A DNA stretch of 64,000 nt from Theocolax elegans (GCA_026168455.1 CM047429.1:50785027-50849026); one strand, 5' to 3'. Positions 23,437 through 36,416 are shown, counted from the first letter of the stretch. Numbers and translations: made by a program. The notes: generated by a model not told the origin, from the sequence alone.

Positions 23437-24409
23437 AGTCTTGTATGTCACTTATTCTTTGTGACACCATCGGTCAAACCAAATCTCTGTTTCTACTAAA
23501 ATATTTCATTGATACTCGTAACACTTCAATTACTTGGCTCACCTTTGCCAACCGTTTGCGATTATGAACTATCTCAACGATTTTATTCCTTATTATTAAA
23601 TTAGCGAATATTAAACGTATTGTAAATAATTGTATTTTCGTAAATAAATATAAATGATAATAATAAATAAATTGTCATTCAGGGAATTTAAATTTAAATT
23701 TATCTCAGTGCTCTGCTTGGTACTTGTAGAATAACGTGTAACGACATTTCAAAATAATTGTCTTTCAAATTATACAGTTTTTATCTTTCCTAAAAATTAC
23801 TGTACTCATTCTAGATGTAAGAATAACACTATTTAAACTTATTAGGTACTTCATTTTAATGATATTTTTTAATACGGTATAATTTGGATAATACAAAGTG
23901 TTGGCATTCTAATGACCACCGAGTAACTGATTTGTTTAACCCATTAACCGACAAAAATATATACATAGACAAATAAACTTGAAAAGTGACTCCTATTTCA
24001 CTCGATTAGATCATACCGTTCTAGCATTGCTAATAGTATTGAACCTCGTGCAAAATATGAAAGGAAAAAAACGTTTAAAAATTATTAAACAAACAAAACT
24101 AACAAATGCACGAATTTAAAACTTTCGTTTTCGAGAAGTTACTCCACGTACCTAATTAAATAAATTTTAATATAAATTTGAAATGATGATGAACATGAAA
24201 TGCTAGTACTGTAAGCTTTATCAAAGAATTAGCAACAAAATAAATAATTGATAAACTTGCGTTGAAATATATAAAATAATAGTTATGTGTATACGGGTTT
24301 ACACGATTCGAAACGATGCGCGAGATTGCCGGGGTTCGCGGTCAATTGATCGATATAGGAGCCAAGTAATCATGTGGTTCCAAGTCGAGAGAAAGAGATT
24401 TGAAATTAC

Positions 24410-24720
24410 CTCCGAGAACCTCGTCGATGAATCTTTCGAGGTAGTCATCGTCGTCGTCGTCATCATCGTCGTCGTCGTCATCGTCATCGTCGTCATCATC
24501 CCCGGTGATGTCGAGATCAACATCGTCGTCGTCGTCATCGTCGTCGTCGTCGTCGTCGGAGCTCGCGGCTGAAACTTGATGGCGCGGCTTGCTTTGGTTG
24601 CCGAGCTTCACCAGCCGGAGCTGCCGAAGCTGAACTTTCAGCGGGTTTCTCGGGGAGAGGCGTCGCCAGGGCGGTAGCCGCCAGGCAGCACGCTAGTGCC
24701 AGCACTACTACCAGCTTCAT
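24410..24720 (-). pseudogene. Frameshifted copy of the poly-Asp signal-peptide exon
   Basis: Copy of 20940-21249 with the same ATG (24718-24720), signal peptide and donor, but one extra base at 24580 (cttgaTgg instead of cttgagg). Reading from the ATG, the frame turns to an Arg run instead of the Asp run and does not reach the donor in phase. Its own TATA box (25009-25016) is intact, so it could still be transcribed. A consensus error would make it look broken when it is not. Confidence 0.75.
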
Positions 24721-25008
24721 TACTCTGGAAGCAGAGAAACAGGGATTGTGAGGAGATGGTCTGACGGGATTGTGATGTTCACCACCGCACCGGGGCGCGC
24801 ACACTGCACTCTCGTCGAGCGATTGACTCACCCTGAGTCGAGATGACACGAGGTCGGTACGATCAAGTAAAAGTCGGGGTCGGTCGAACCAAGAGTCAGA
24901 CACAGGAATAAAATAATCTGTGCTCGAAGAGATCGCGGCCGGAGGACGCCTGACCTTGCTGTCGCGAGGCCGGAACGTGAAACGAAGACGAAGCGCTCGC
25001 CGAGGAGT

Positions 25009-25016
25009 CTTTTATA
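25009..25016 (-). promoter_or_regulatory. Duplicated TATA box
   Basis: Same TATAAAAG and GA-repeat arrangement as at 21538-21545, in copy B. Confidence 0.55.
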
Positions 25017-26921
25017 CCTCTCGCTATACCTCTGCCCACCTCTCTCTCTCTCTCTCTCTCTCACTCTCTCGCTTCCTGGTCCGCTCCCGTTCGTCCGTTC
25101 TACTGTGCTCGTGGCGCGCGCGGGGATGCGCGACTCGAGAAACGACCACGTGCACTTAACGCCGCGCTTTGCCCTTTCACCCTTTCCCCTTCAAAGGGAA
25201 CGATAACACGCTTACGCAAACTCCGTTCGAACTATTCGATTATAATGTACTCGCGGCCGGTCGCAACTTCTAAACACAACCGGAAACTAATACATATAAT
25301 ACGTAAGTTTTACCATTACATCTACATCAAATTTATTACCTTCTACAAAGTAAGTAAAAGTTTAAAGCGTTAGCGTATTCAAATTTGATTTAAAATATTC
25401 TAACAGTGTTTTATTCTTATCTAAAAGGTTATAAACAATAAGAGACAAATGCAGAAGAAGCATTAGTAGACAAATCTTTATCCTTACAAACTTTACTTTT
25501 TCTTCTGATTTAACCCGCAGTTTATCAAGATTGCGTTACTTGTATCTTAAAAGTTTCAAGCACTTCGCTATATTTATTTTATACATTATTTATCATTTCT
25601 AGTGTCAAATTTTCCATACTTTTTCTCGACCAAATATAGGTAGCTATTTCCAATATAATTGGATACTCGATAATCAATCATTACTTTTGTAAATACTTAA
25701 TTATTGAATGTTTAAGTTAATGAAGAATAAATTAATGTTAACAGGGATAATTTAATTAAATTGAACAGCTCTTCATTCTGCAACTTAATATAGTTAGTTT
25801 TTTGGTTTAGTTAGCTAGTTGTTTATTGATTGCATCAATTAAGATTAACAGAGCTGGAGAAAGATTTTATCTCGGATTAACCAATCATATTAGAAGAAAA
25901 ACAAGTACCTAATTCTTAAAAATTAATCTTGATGGAATTTGACTATTAAAAAATATTTTAATAGTCAAGCCTTATTTTGCCAATTGATCAATATTCGAAC
26001 GATTTAAAATGAAAAAGAATATAATATAATTTACACTAAAGACTTCGATAGAGTACATATTTAAGTAAGAGATAAAGTTCAAAATAATTTTTTATCTTAT
26101 TAATTACCAATGAATTGGTGAACGATTGGTCAATGTCGAGGAAGATAATCAAGTAAAAATGGAAACACATGAAAAAATGAGTAAACTAAATATGGTATTA
26201 GCTTAAAAAAAATGTGTAGACATTAATCAAGAAGTAGTTTAATAGTTTAATATGCATGTTGCTTTGAGAGGCGATCCTTATGGCTATACGTGGTGAATAT
26301 TTAGCGAAATAAAGGAGTAAAAAATGCCTCGAACCTGGCAGTTAAGGGAAACCGGTGTGGCGCTTTTCGCTTTTGCTCGGCGCGCGTTTGGTCCAAAGAT
26401 AGGTAGTCCATACACACGCACGTACGGAACTCCGGTCCGGCAAGTCTACCGTTACTCGGTTGCGCGCGAGTTCATTAGCATAATTGACGTTTGCGCGCTT
26501 ACAACCAACGATGGTCCGATGGCTTGTCGTTCTTCGCGAGAGAGAGAGAAACCAAACGACTTTTCTCGAGATGTTTGCACCGTGTAAAAGGGGAAAGGGA
26601 ACCCAAGCGTATAAATATATGTACACCTTACCACGAGAGGAGAGCCTTCGAGAGGAAAGGGCTCGAGCGAGCCTCGGGGAGGAAAAGGAAAACGAGCACC
26701 TTGGACACATACACACACGCACGCACACACACACACACACGCGCACACACGTGAATGTAAGCAATAAGTATATCTGAGAACCCAAAGCATCCGCGTGCCT
26801 CGCGCCTCACCTCGAATATAGGATTTGGTGTCAGCCCGAGGAAGTAGTCCGTCGAGTATATGTCGAGAGCTCCGCCAATGAATTAGTAATCAGGATATAT
26901 ACGCGACTTAGTCGCGCTAAG

Positions 26922-28247
26922 ACCAGAGGGAACACCGCGCAACCGACGCACATTCTTTCCTCTTAATTAGCTACTTCTCGCCCGCTATCATTTTTACGTT
27001 TAGGTAAAAGAGGAATCTTCTACATAGTTGTATTCCTAGACCAATACTCGATATTATTCGGTCCAAATAATTCTCTACTTATTTTTCTTTTCATTTTCAA
27101 TCGCTTTGTTTCTCCTCCCCTTTCGATTTTACCTTTATTGCTTTCGATGACAGTGTACTTTTTCCGGTATCGTCTTTGCGGTGATACATATCTATACCTT
27201 ACATACCTACCAGTCATCATCCTTTCCTTTCGTTCGAAGACTGTCCGATCACCGAGCACGCTCATTTTTCTCTCATAAAATAAAACTATTGTTTTGACTA
27301 CTTTTTAATTGACACATGTGAATTACCTAAATTTTTAACATTATTAAAATTCAACTCAATTCATTAAAAAATTGTATTAATACTTGAATCTGATATTTTC
27401 ACATGCATGCATACATCATTTTCGCTTTTGTTTTTAATGAAATCCATAATGAAAAAAAGTTAAATGAAATATTGAATTGGAGAAAAATTATCCTGTTCAG
27501 GCGATAATGGAATATTTAATTATTATAAATAATTTATTCTTTTAATTAATTAATCGCATTGTATATGTACAGTATAACTTTTTAAACAGTGTATCTAACG
27601 CTAAACACTATATGCGCACTCTACAATTGGAACATTGTTAATCATTCAAATATTAATCATACTAAATAATCGAAAGGAAATAAGCATATATAATGTAAAA
27701 AAATAATAGGTAATTTATTTTTTGCGCTTCATTAATTGAGTAACTTTGCCTTAATAGCACAATAAAACATTGCATTTCATTAAAAAATTTAATTGATATG
27801 TACATATAACTGCTTATGTATTTTTATTATAAATGTATGTTAAGCGCATCGAGAAAGAAGAAAACGTTGAGATTCATCCTTGTAGACGCATTACAATGAA
27901 ACTGCATTATTTCGAATAGTATATTCCTATAGAATTCGCTTTTCAAATTGTAGTATATATAAGTAATATAAACGTCTTATATTATTTCCTTTAATTATCA
28001 AATTTACTCAAATAATGATATTCTTATTTAATTTTTGTCGATTACGTGTAAATTGATTTATTTTAATTAATCATTAAAATTAAAGTTTCTGGATTAAATG
28101 ATCAAATGTAAATGTTCGGTAATGAGGCTAATGGCCACATTTAATGTAATGTTAAAAATATTTGATTGCCAAATGAATAAGTCAACTAGGTGAGTTCGAA
28201 TCGTAAACCGAAGAACAATGATAGATCTTGCGATAAGATAATATTCG
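26922..28247. other. Intergenic AT-rich region
   Basis: No open frame with protein-like composition or splice support. It probably includes the COX4 3'UTR at the right end. Confidence 0.5.
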
Positions 28248-31200
28248 TTAGCCATCCTCCTGGGGAGTCGAGTTTTCTCGGGCCAGCATTTCCATGAGCA
28301 TCGCTTTGTTCTTAGGATGGACTCTGGGTTCTGCTCCCTCTGGTACGGGGATTCCTGAGAAGGGTGCCATGTTCAGATCTACTCGACGATAATACTGGGC
28401 GATTCTACTCTCGGGACTAAACGATTTCGGAGCATCGCCGTGAACTGAAAGTGGGTCAGGTATCTCGTTAGCAAACTATACCATTATTTATTCGCGATTG
28501 AGCTCGTTCGTCGAAAAAATTTCGTTAAAAATTACTCTTTTTTTGGAAAGGAGATACGAGAGATAAATTTGGAAAATTTATATTAGGTATGAAAATTATA
28601 ACCAAATGTATATCTTATTATAAAGTTTAATATTTTTTAAGTTTTTTTTTCTGCTGATGTTGGACGTATTATAATGTTTCGCGAAAAGGAATGCCGAATT
28701 GAGCATACGATTTCGATTAAAATTCTTATTTGAAAAAACTTTTATTTAAGTTTGTTAACTTATAATGTTTAGTCAAGGTTCATTAAATTTTCGTATAGAA
28801 GAGGTTTTTGCGTATAAGCAGTCATACAAGTATAATGTAGAATGAGGTTATAAAAAATGTCGAAATAAAACCTACCTTTATAACGAGCAAATATATAAAG
28901 CCATAAGCCTACGGATACGCCTATAAGGACTGAACCTACAATGCTCTTCCATTCGGAAGTAGTAGCATCCATTTCGGCAAATGTCTGTCGAAAGCTCGCT
29001 CGGTATAAAAATTTTCTTTCATCGATAGTGAGTATCCTCCAATCGCCTCGTTCCTTCTCTCGCAAGGCCTATTTTCAGAATTGATAAAAATATAAATAAT
29101 GATATATAGTCTATACTAATTACGGTTACCCCTAATTACCATCAACTCGGGCGTGCACTCTCGATATCTTATAGCTGGAAAGGGGTATCCATAGATATCG
29201 ATATAACCGGGCGTGCCGTTCAATCCATGTCCCACGATTTCTCTAGTCTCCTGAAATATGACGAAACGAATAATCCTCGTACTTCTCATTTTGGCAAGAA
29301 TCGTTCACGCGCGAACAGTGAACGACACGCTTGGCAGTAATTCGACCAGATCCAAGAGCAAGGAGCTTTATTTTACTTCCAAACAACATTCTCGATAATT
29401 CAATTTCACTATGCTTCCTTCGCTTCTTCGTTCCTTTTGATGTTGTACCTTTACAATTACTTTTTGATTTTTATTTTTTTCTACACAACATATAGTTTTG
29501 AGGTTGAATTTTTTATTTACTTACTTCTAAGTGTACGATTTCGTTTGAACTGATTATTAGAAATGTTGATAATTATCCTCGTTACTTTCCCAATATAGAA
29601 TTAGCTAATTATCTAGCTCTGTATATATTTACGAGTCTTCTATTTAGATCATTTTTCGTTAGGTTATTTAATAATCCAATTGAAGTTTTCTACATTTTAA
29701 TTAATACACGGCGATCTTCATATCGTGAATTGTAATTGATAACCAAAACCGCAATAGACCATTCAACTGGACGGTCAATTATTTAAAGAACTAACATAAG
29801 ATTGATTATTTATAATAAATTGATACGTTCGTAATTATTATGTCGCATCGTTGTGCATCTTATAAATAAGCATGTCGGTCATCACCCATGTCGAGATCTC
29901 AGATAGCTATAGTTGATGAGGTTTAACTACGAGCAGGTTTGATCGCTTCGTCTACTTCTATTAACCTTTTTACGTAATTGCACTGTGGAGATCGGACAGT
30001 AAATATATGAAAATTTCAGCAATAAAATTTTATATATCTGCATGTACGTAAGCAAGTGACAGGTTTTAATGAATGGGAGAAGAGCAGTTCTCGAATCGAT
30101 CGAAACTGAAAACTTTCACCGTCGCATGAAACTTTCTCTTCTAAAAAAAGCTAAGGGGGCAGCCGTTGCCCTACTGAGCCGTTTTTACACGTTTATAAAC
30201 AATGCCCATGCAAAAATATGCGACTAATTAAATGCTTATTATAAATTGCGTTCGAAATTATAGTTAAAACGACATATAGTATATATAGTAAGTAAAATCT
30301 ATAAATAAAAAGTAACATTTCAAGATATAGTAACCCTTACAGAAGGACGATGTAACTCCATGTATCCTATCACGAAGTGACTCACCAACATTTGACCTTA
30401 GTTTGGTTCTAAGTTGGGAACTACAATAATTTTCAATAGAGATAATAAACTTTCTTTTTTAATACCCAGGCTTCTAAGGGTTAAATTCATATTTTTCGTA
30501 GTAATTAAAAAATGAGAGTACTTATAGCCAAATAGGTATAATTTAAATAATTTCAAAAAATTTAAATGAACAACTTAAAATTGTGCAACAAAGATTTATA
30601 ATATCATTCAAATATTGTAGATATACGAAGGTTCCTTATAAAATGGCATTTTTGGAGTAAAAGTGCTACATATAAATGTATTAACTAAAGTAATTTTATT
30701 TGATACAACAACCTCTTTTTTTAACAATGATATATGGATGCGTATAATCGAAATCTATAAGAAATTTATGCAGTTATATTTTAATTACACGCCGATTCTA
30801 CACCATGTCAAAAAATTTATAATGATACATAATTTATATACATATATAAATTATGTATTATTATAAGTTTTTTTAAATGCATTACTCACGCTACCAAGCG
30901 CGCGATGAATCGTATAATTTTAATAAGCGTTATTAAGCCAATGAAACTTTTTCTAATAAGATTTGGGATAGTGAAAGCATGTTATTTAATGTAAAATTTT
31001 TATATATCTGTGAAATAATTTGCATAAAAGCATCATTTTCTTTGTGCGTGAGCTACTAAATCATCTACAGTAGTTTCTTCTGTATCGACTGTTGATGGCG
31101 AATTAAAATTATACATACCTATTCCTTGATTTGTGCAAATAAACAATTGCAATATTAAATAGCTATACCTATATTATATCTATTTAAAATGAGATATTCA

Positions 31201-33803
31201 TTTGAAATATATTAATACTCTCTCTTCAATTTTCGTCGATTTCGTAATTCAAATTGACCGCCGTGCCTTGTTCTTTTTTCGTAGTTCGCTGTCTTAGACG
31301 TCGAACTAATTGCGGCTTATTCATTTTCACGCAAGGCCTATTTTCAGAATTGATAAAAATATAAATAATGATATATAGTCTATACTAATTACGGTTACCC
31401 CTAATTACCATCAACTCGGGCGTGCACTCTCGATATCTTATAGCTGGAAAGGGGTATCCATAGATATCGATATAACCGGGCGTGCCGTTCAATCCATGTC
31501 CCACGATTTCTCTGTCTCCTGAAATATGACGAAACGAATAATCCTCGTACTTCTCATTTTGGCAAGAATCGTTCACGCGCGAACAGTGAACGACACGCTT
31601 GGCAGTAATTCGACCAGATCCAAGAGCAAGGAGCTTTATTTTACTTCCAAACAACATTCTCGATAATTCAATTTCACTATGCTTCCTCCGCTTCTTCGTT
31701 CCTTTTGATTTTGTACCTTTACAATTACTTTTTGATTTTTATTTTTTTCTACACAACATATAGTTTTGAGGTTGAATTTTTTATTTACTTACTTCTAAGT
31801 GTACGATTTCGTTTGAACTGATTATTAGAAATGTTGATAATTATCCTCGTTACTTTCCCAATATAGAATTAGCTAATTATCTAGCTCTGTATATATTTAC
31901 GAGTCTTCTATTTAGATCATTTTTCGTTAGGTTATTTAATAATCCAATTGAAGTTTTCTACATTTTAATTAATACACGGCGATCTTCATATCGTGAATTG
32001 TAATTGATAACCAAAACCGCAATAGACCATTCAACTGGACGGTCAATTATTTAAAGAACTAACATAAGATTGATTATTTATAATAAATTGATACGTTCGT
32101 AATTATTATGTCGCATCGTTGTGCATCTTATAAATAAGCATGTCGGTCATCACCCATGTCGAGATCTCAGATAGCTATAGTTGATGAGGTTTAACTACGA
32201 GCAGGTTTGATCGCTTCGTCTACTTCTATTAACCTTTTTACGTAATTGCACTGTGGAGATCGGACAGTAAATATATGAAAATTTCAGCAATAAAATTTTA
32301 TATATCTGCATGTACGTAAGCAAGTGACAGGTTTTAATGAATGGGAGAAGAGCAGTTCTCGAATCGATCGAAACTGAAAACTTTCACCGTCGCATGAAAC
32401 TTTCTCTTCTAAAAAAAGCTAAGGGGGCAGCCGTTGCCCTACTGAGCCGTTTTTACACGTTTATAAACAATGCCCATGCAAAAATATGCGACTAATTAAA
32501 TGCTTATTATAAATTGCGTTCGAAATTATAGTTAAAACGACATATAGTATATATAGTAAGTAAAATCTATAAATAAAAAGTAACATTTCAAGATATAGTA
32601 ACCCTTACAGAAGGACGATGTAACTCCATGTATCCTATCACGAAGTGACTCACCAACATTTGACCTTAGTTTGGTTCTAAGTTGGGAACTTTACAATAAT
32701 TTTCAATAGAGATAATAAACTTTCTTTTTTAAATACCCAGGCTTCTAAGGGTTAAATTCATATTTTTTCGTAGTAATTAAAAAATGAGAGTACTTAGCCA
32801 AATAGGTATAATTTAAATAATTTCAAAAAATTTAAATGAACAACTTAAAGTTGTGCAACAAAGATTTATAATATCATTCAAATATTGTAGATATACGAAG
32901 GTTCCTTATAAAATGGCATTTTTGGAGTAAAAGTGCTACATATAAATGTATTAACTAAAGTAATTTTATTTGATATAACAACCTCTTTTTTTAACAATGA
33001 TATGGATGCGTATAATCGAAATCTATAAGAAATTTATGCAGTTATATTTTAATTACACGCCGATTCTACACCAAGTCAAAAAATTTATAATGATACATAA
33101 TTTATATACATATATAAATTATGTATTATTATAAGTTTTTTTAAATGCATTACTCACGCTACCAAGCGCGCGATGAATCGTATAATTTTAATAAGCGTTA
33201 TTAAGCCAATGAAACTTTTTCTAATAAGATTTGGGATAGTGAAAGCATGTTATTTAATGTAAAATTTTTATATATCTGTGAAATAATTTGCATAAAAGCA
33301 TCATTTTCTTTGTGCGTGAGCTACTAAATCATCTACAGTAGTTTCTTCTGTATCGACTGTTGATGGCGAATTAAAATTATACATACCTATTCCTTGATTT
33401 GTGCAAATAAACAATTGCAATATTAAATAGCTATACCTATATTATATCTATTTAAAATGAGATATTCATTTGAAATATATTAATACTCTCTCTTCAATTT
33501 TCGTCGATTTCGTAATTCAAATTGACCGCCGTGCCTTGTTCTTTTTTCGTAGTTCGCTGTCTTAGACGTCGAACTAATTGCGGCTTATTCATTTTCACAG
33601 CTACAAGTGCATATAATTTTCGCTAGTATACTATATAGAAATTACGAAATATTGCTAAGTATATAAATACATATATATATATAATTATACATATATACAT
33701 AGCAATATATGCATTTTTATATATATATATCCTATACACTCCGGTAGTTACATTGAGCCGAGCGGAACATTGGAACTGGACGAACCTGATCCATCCATTC
33801 CAT
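28248..33803 (-). CDS. COX4: Cytochrome c oxidase subunit 4, divergent
   Basis: Nuclear subunit of respiratory complex IV in the inner mitochondrial membrane. Secure exons: 29068-28876 (ALREKERGDW..LYRASFRQTFAEM..EWKSIVG, then one membrane span ending LWLYIFARY) and 28444-28248 (TAA 28248-28250), joined AAA G|TT CAC. The exon before them (REIVGHGLNGTPGYIDIYGYPFPAIRYRECTPELM) exists twice: 29250-29140 in duplication copy A and 31518-31409 in copy B, with a 1-nt length difference that changes its phase. A candidate first exon is 33803-33738 (ATG 33801-33803, MEWMDQVRPVPMFRSAQ..., phase 0 out), which fits only copy A; the product would be 188 residues. The C-terminus lacks the usual WDY ending and carries an extra tail (PVPEGAEPRVHPKNKAM), so this may be a paralog. 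The first exon is uncertain. Confidence 0.85.
29061..31329 (-). repeat. Tandem duplication copy A within COX4
   Basis: A 2.27-kb unit starting 8 nt inside the COX4 exon 28876-29068 (cgcaaggc) and repeated directly as 31330-33598. Almost all of it is intron plus the 111-nt COX4 exon 29140-29250. Differences from copy B are mostly small indels. Confidence 0.92.
31330..33598 (-). repeat. Tandem duplication copy B within COX4
   Basis: Partner of 29061-31329. It ends ...ttattcattttcac, the same sequence that precedes the copy A/B junction. It carries a 110-nt version of the COX4 exon (31409-31518) in which GDREIVGHG would follow a phase-1 exon. Confidence 0.92.
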
Positions 33804-34972
33804 TGCGGCAAGACCTGGCTAGCAACGGTAGAGTTCTGCTTCGTATAGATGTGATTACATAGGCCACTGAGGGTTCAGGTTAATTCTTGATGGTTGAATT
33901 ATTGACGAAATTTTAAACATTACTAATTTTCTTTCGACTTGGATTCCCTTCAATGGATACCATAAACTTATATGTATGTATTATACCACTCTTTATATTC
34001 AGTTCAATTATATTATTTATATATTAGAAAAATTGTTAATATTTGTCCATCACGCTTAATATAGAATTTAGTCTATTATTTTTATGCATTACATGTATAT
34101 CTATAACAGTTGCTTGCAATCTTAGTATTAAATGTATACTGCAGTATAAAACTAAATGTATGCATTTTTTTAGATATTGTTATACTAATAAACATTGCTT
34201 TGTTTAATCAATACTATTGACCAGTTATCTATACCAATATTTGTATTGTTATAAATAGCATTTAAAATTTTATATTTTGTATATAAAGTATCTGAACAAC
34301 ATTTTATTATTGCAGATGACTTTTTTATGACTACATTGACTTTAAAAATATCAGATCGTCACCAAGTTGTTTATTTTAGGTAAGTAATATTTTTATTATT
34401 ACTTTAATATATATATATATATATATATTTAACGAGATCAATTTAAGCTCAAATTTATTTAACAATTATATATTTACTCAGAAAATTACAATCTTATATT
34501 TATACAATCTTACAGTAATATTGTACAATATATTTAAATATTTTTATTGTGCTAATGATTAATATTTATTATACTTTAAACAAAACATATATTATTGAAT
34601 AAAACATGACATAACTCAAAATTTGAGGCTTTTATATTAAGTAGTATATTAGCAATCTTGTATTTTCATTAAAAGCGTAACAATAATTAACTTTTTTTAC
34701 TTTCCAGAGAGCACCTCAATGTGTCCATGTAACACTTGTTAAATTGACAAGAAGAGAATCTTCAAATTACCCAGGTGCTGAACTTCTTGTGGCATTAAAT
34801 CAAGTTTCTATTTGTAAAAATTTCATACACAGTGATATACAGTGATATCTAGTCAGTGATATTGAAATAATTTTCTATATCATGGGTAACAATTGTGATA
34901 ATTATATACAATAGGATAAGTAATATTTTATTGTGACGGTTACTTAGTATTAAATGGTGCCTAATTAAAAGA
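33804..34972. promoter_or_regulatory. Shared head-to-head upstream region of COX4 and ELMOD2, with small spliced exons
   Basis: About 1.2 kb between the divergent genes. On the plus strand two small exons are well bounded: 34316-34379 (ttgcag before, gtaagt after) and one starting at 34708 (ctttccag). Joined, they keep one frame open for about 27 codons, MTTLTLKISDRHQVVYFR and then EHLNVSM stop. They are likely the ELMOD2 5' leader with an upstream ORF, or the tail of an unrecognised small gene. Confidence 0.45.
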
Positions 34973-35911
34973 ATGTTTCGTTATATCTGGTCTTTAATTA
35001 GCTGGTACCTGCGACCCATTATTAAATGGGTACTGCACCACACTACGCACATGTGTGAATTGCAGAGAATATGTTATGGAGAACCGTCAGGTGCATGTCG
35101 TACATTTGCAGTAGAAAATTCTCTCAGGCTATCTAGAAATTCTGATATAAAGTCTTTATTATCCTATTTGGATGATATTGCAAAGCAGCGAGGAATAACC
35201 ATTAGATCTGAACATGGAATCTTAGAAGAAGCCATTAGAACAGTATTAATAACAAAAAAAATAAATCCTTCTGCGCATCCTGATTTTGCTAAAGCATTTG
35301 GTAAATGTGTGGAACTTATTTGGGGTTATAAGCAACTTTGTGTTGAATGTGAGGAATTGAGGCAGACACAGTATGACTCAGAAAATCCTTCACACGAGGG
35401 ACTGCTTTTAAGATTATGGGACCTCTTAATGCCTTATGATCCCCTTGATGGAAGAATAACGAAACAGTGGCAGGATATTGGATTTCAAGGAGATGATCCC
35501 AAGACTGATTTTAGAGGTATGGGTATACTAGGTTTAGAAAATTTAGTATACTTTGCTCAAGAATATCCTAGTGCAGCAACACATGTTTTGTCCCATTCCA
35601 TGCATCCAAGATATGGATATGCATTTGCTATAGTTGGCATAAATTTGACAAGTATGGCTTTAAGATTATTAAAAGATGGATCAGCCAAAACCCATATTTA
35701 CAATTCATCGAAAACTTTACCATCAATTCGTGCCTTTCATCAATTTTATTGTTATTTGTTTTATGAATTTGATGGATTCTGGATTGAATCGAAACCAAGC
35801 AATATTATGGAATTTTCTTCCATTCAAGAAAAATTTGAGAACAATATTCGAATGGCGCTTGCCAATCCTTCAACTATTTTTAGGATAAATTTATCAGTAG
35901 ATAATATTTAG
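34973..35911 (+). CDS. ELMOD2: ELMO domain-containing protein 2 (Arf/Arl GTPase-activating protein)
   Basis: A 312-residue, intronless coding region. ELMOD1/2 proteins are non-opisthokont-style GAPs for Arl2 and Arf GTPases, acting on ER/lipid-droplet and mitochondrial membranes. The N-terminus is hydrophobic (MFRYIWSLISWYL..) and followed by CELQRI, as in vertebrate ELMOD2. The ELMO domain spans about 130-290: LLLRLWDLLMP, KQWQDIGFQGDDPKTDFRG (166-182, containing the GAP signature with the essential Arg at 181), GILGLENLVYFA, YGYAFAIVGINLTSMA and FHQFYCYLFYEFD. The length matches the family (about 293 in human). Small spliced leader exons lie upstream. AATAAA at 35946-35951 lies 35 nt after the stop. 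It converges with the thioredoxin gene. Confidence 0.95.
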   Translation: MFRYIWSLISWYLRPIIKWVLHHTTHMCELQRICYGEPSGACRTFAVENSLRLSRNSDIKSLLSYLDDIAKQRGITIRSEHGILEEAIRTVLITKKINPSAHPDFAKAFGKCVELIWGYKQLCVECEELRQTQYDSENPSHEGLLLRLWDLLMPYDPLDGRITKQWQDIGFQGDDPKTDFRGMGILGLENLVYFAQEYPSAATHVLSHSMHPRYGYAFAIVGINLTSMALRLLKDGSAKTHIYNSSKTLPSIRAFHQFYCYLFYEFDGFWIESKPSNIMEFSSIQEKFENNIRMALANPSTIFRINLSVDNI

Positions 35912-35945
35912 CATAAGTGTGAAGATTGTGTATAAAGTGGGTTTA

Positions 35946-35951
35946 AATAAA
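35946..35951 (+). promoter_or_regulatory. Polyadenylation signal of ELMOD2
   Basis: AATAAA 35 nt past the TAG stop. Confidence 0.55.
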
Positions 35952-36416
35952 CAATCTACAGAATTTGAGTTATTCAAATTTAAAAAGAAAGAGTCAAATT
36001 GAACAATTTGAGAACTGACTAAAAAGATATGCTTTTATTCGCTTTCAGATCCAAAAAATAAGTTTTGGAAAGATTTGAATAGATAACTTTCGATATACAT
36101 ATTTATATATTACACATGTTTTATATAACTTTTTATGTAAAAATAATTATTTAAACGTTTGCAGTATCTGTTGTGCACATCGCTATATTTTAACACATCA
36201 CACTGTGTTAAAATCACTCACTGTGTGTGTTTTGATTTTGTGATATCAATTTGCTATTACTATGAACTGCTAGACTAGGTGTAACTGTTCAAGACTTAAT
36301 GAATACCTCTAATAGAATTCCTATATACTATTGGAGTGCAATGCATTTTAATTGCAACTATACAACTTCATTTCAATAAACAAACAGACACATAATAACA
36401 ATGTATAATTATAAAA

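Larger units (their letters stand above)
19967..23438 (-). repeat. Tandem duplication copy A (poly-Asp gene 5' half and promoter)
   Basis: A 3.47-kb unit followed directly by copy B (23439-26921) with no spacer; junction gcgctaag|tcttgtatg. It contains the signal-peptide exon, promoter and about 1.8 kb upstream. This copy has the intact frame and is adjacent to the second coding exon. Confidence 0.93.
23439..26921 (-). repeat. Tandem duplication copy B
   Basis: Partner of 19967-23438 at very high identity. Differences are mostly 1-nt indels, a GCGC loss near 25116 and extra (CA/CG) units near 26720-26750. It ends gtcgcgctaag before accagaggg. Confidence 0.93.

Noticed and set aside
29875..29945. 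let-7-like word tgatgaggtttaact near a possible hairpin
   Set aside because: No paired arm of suitable length found beside it; identical in both duplicate copies so conservation gives no information.
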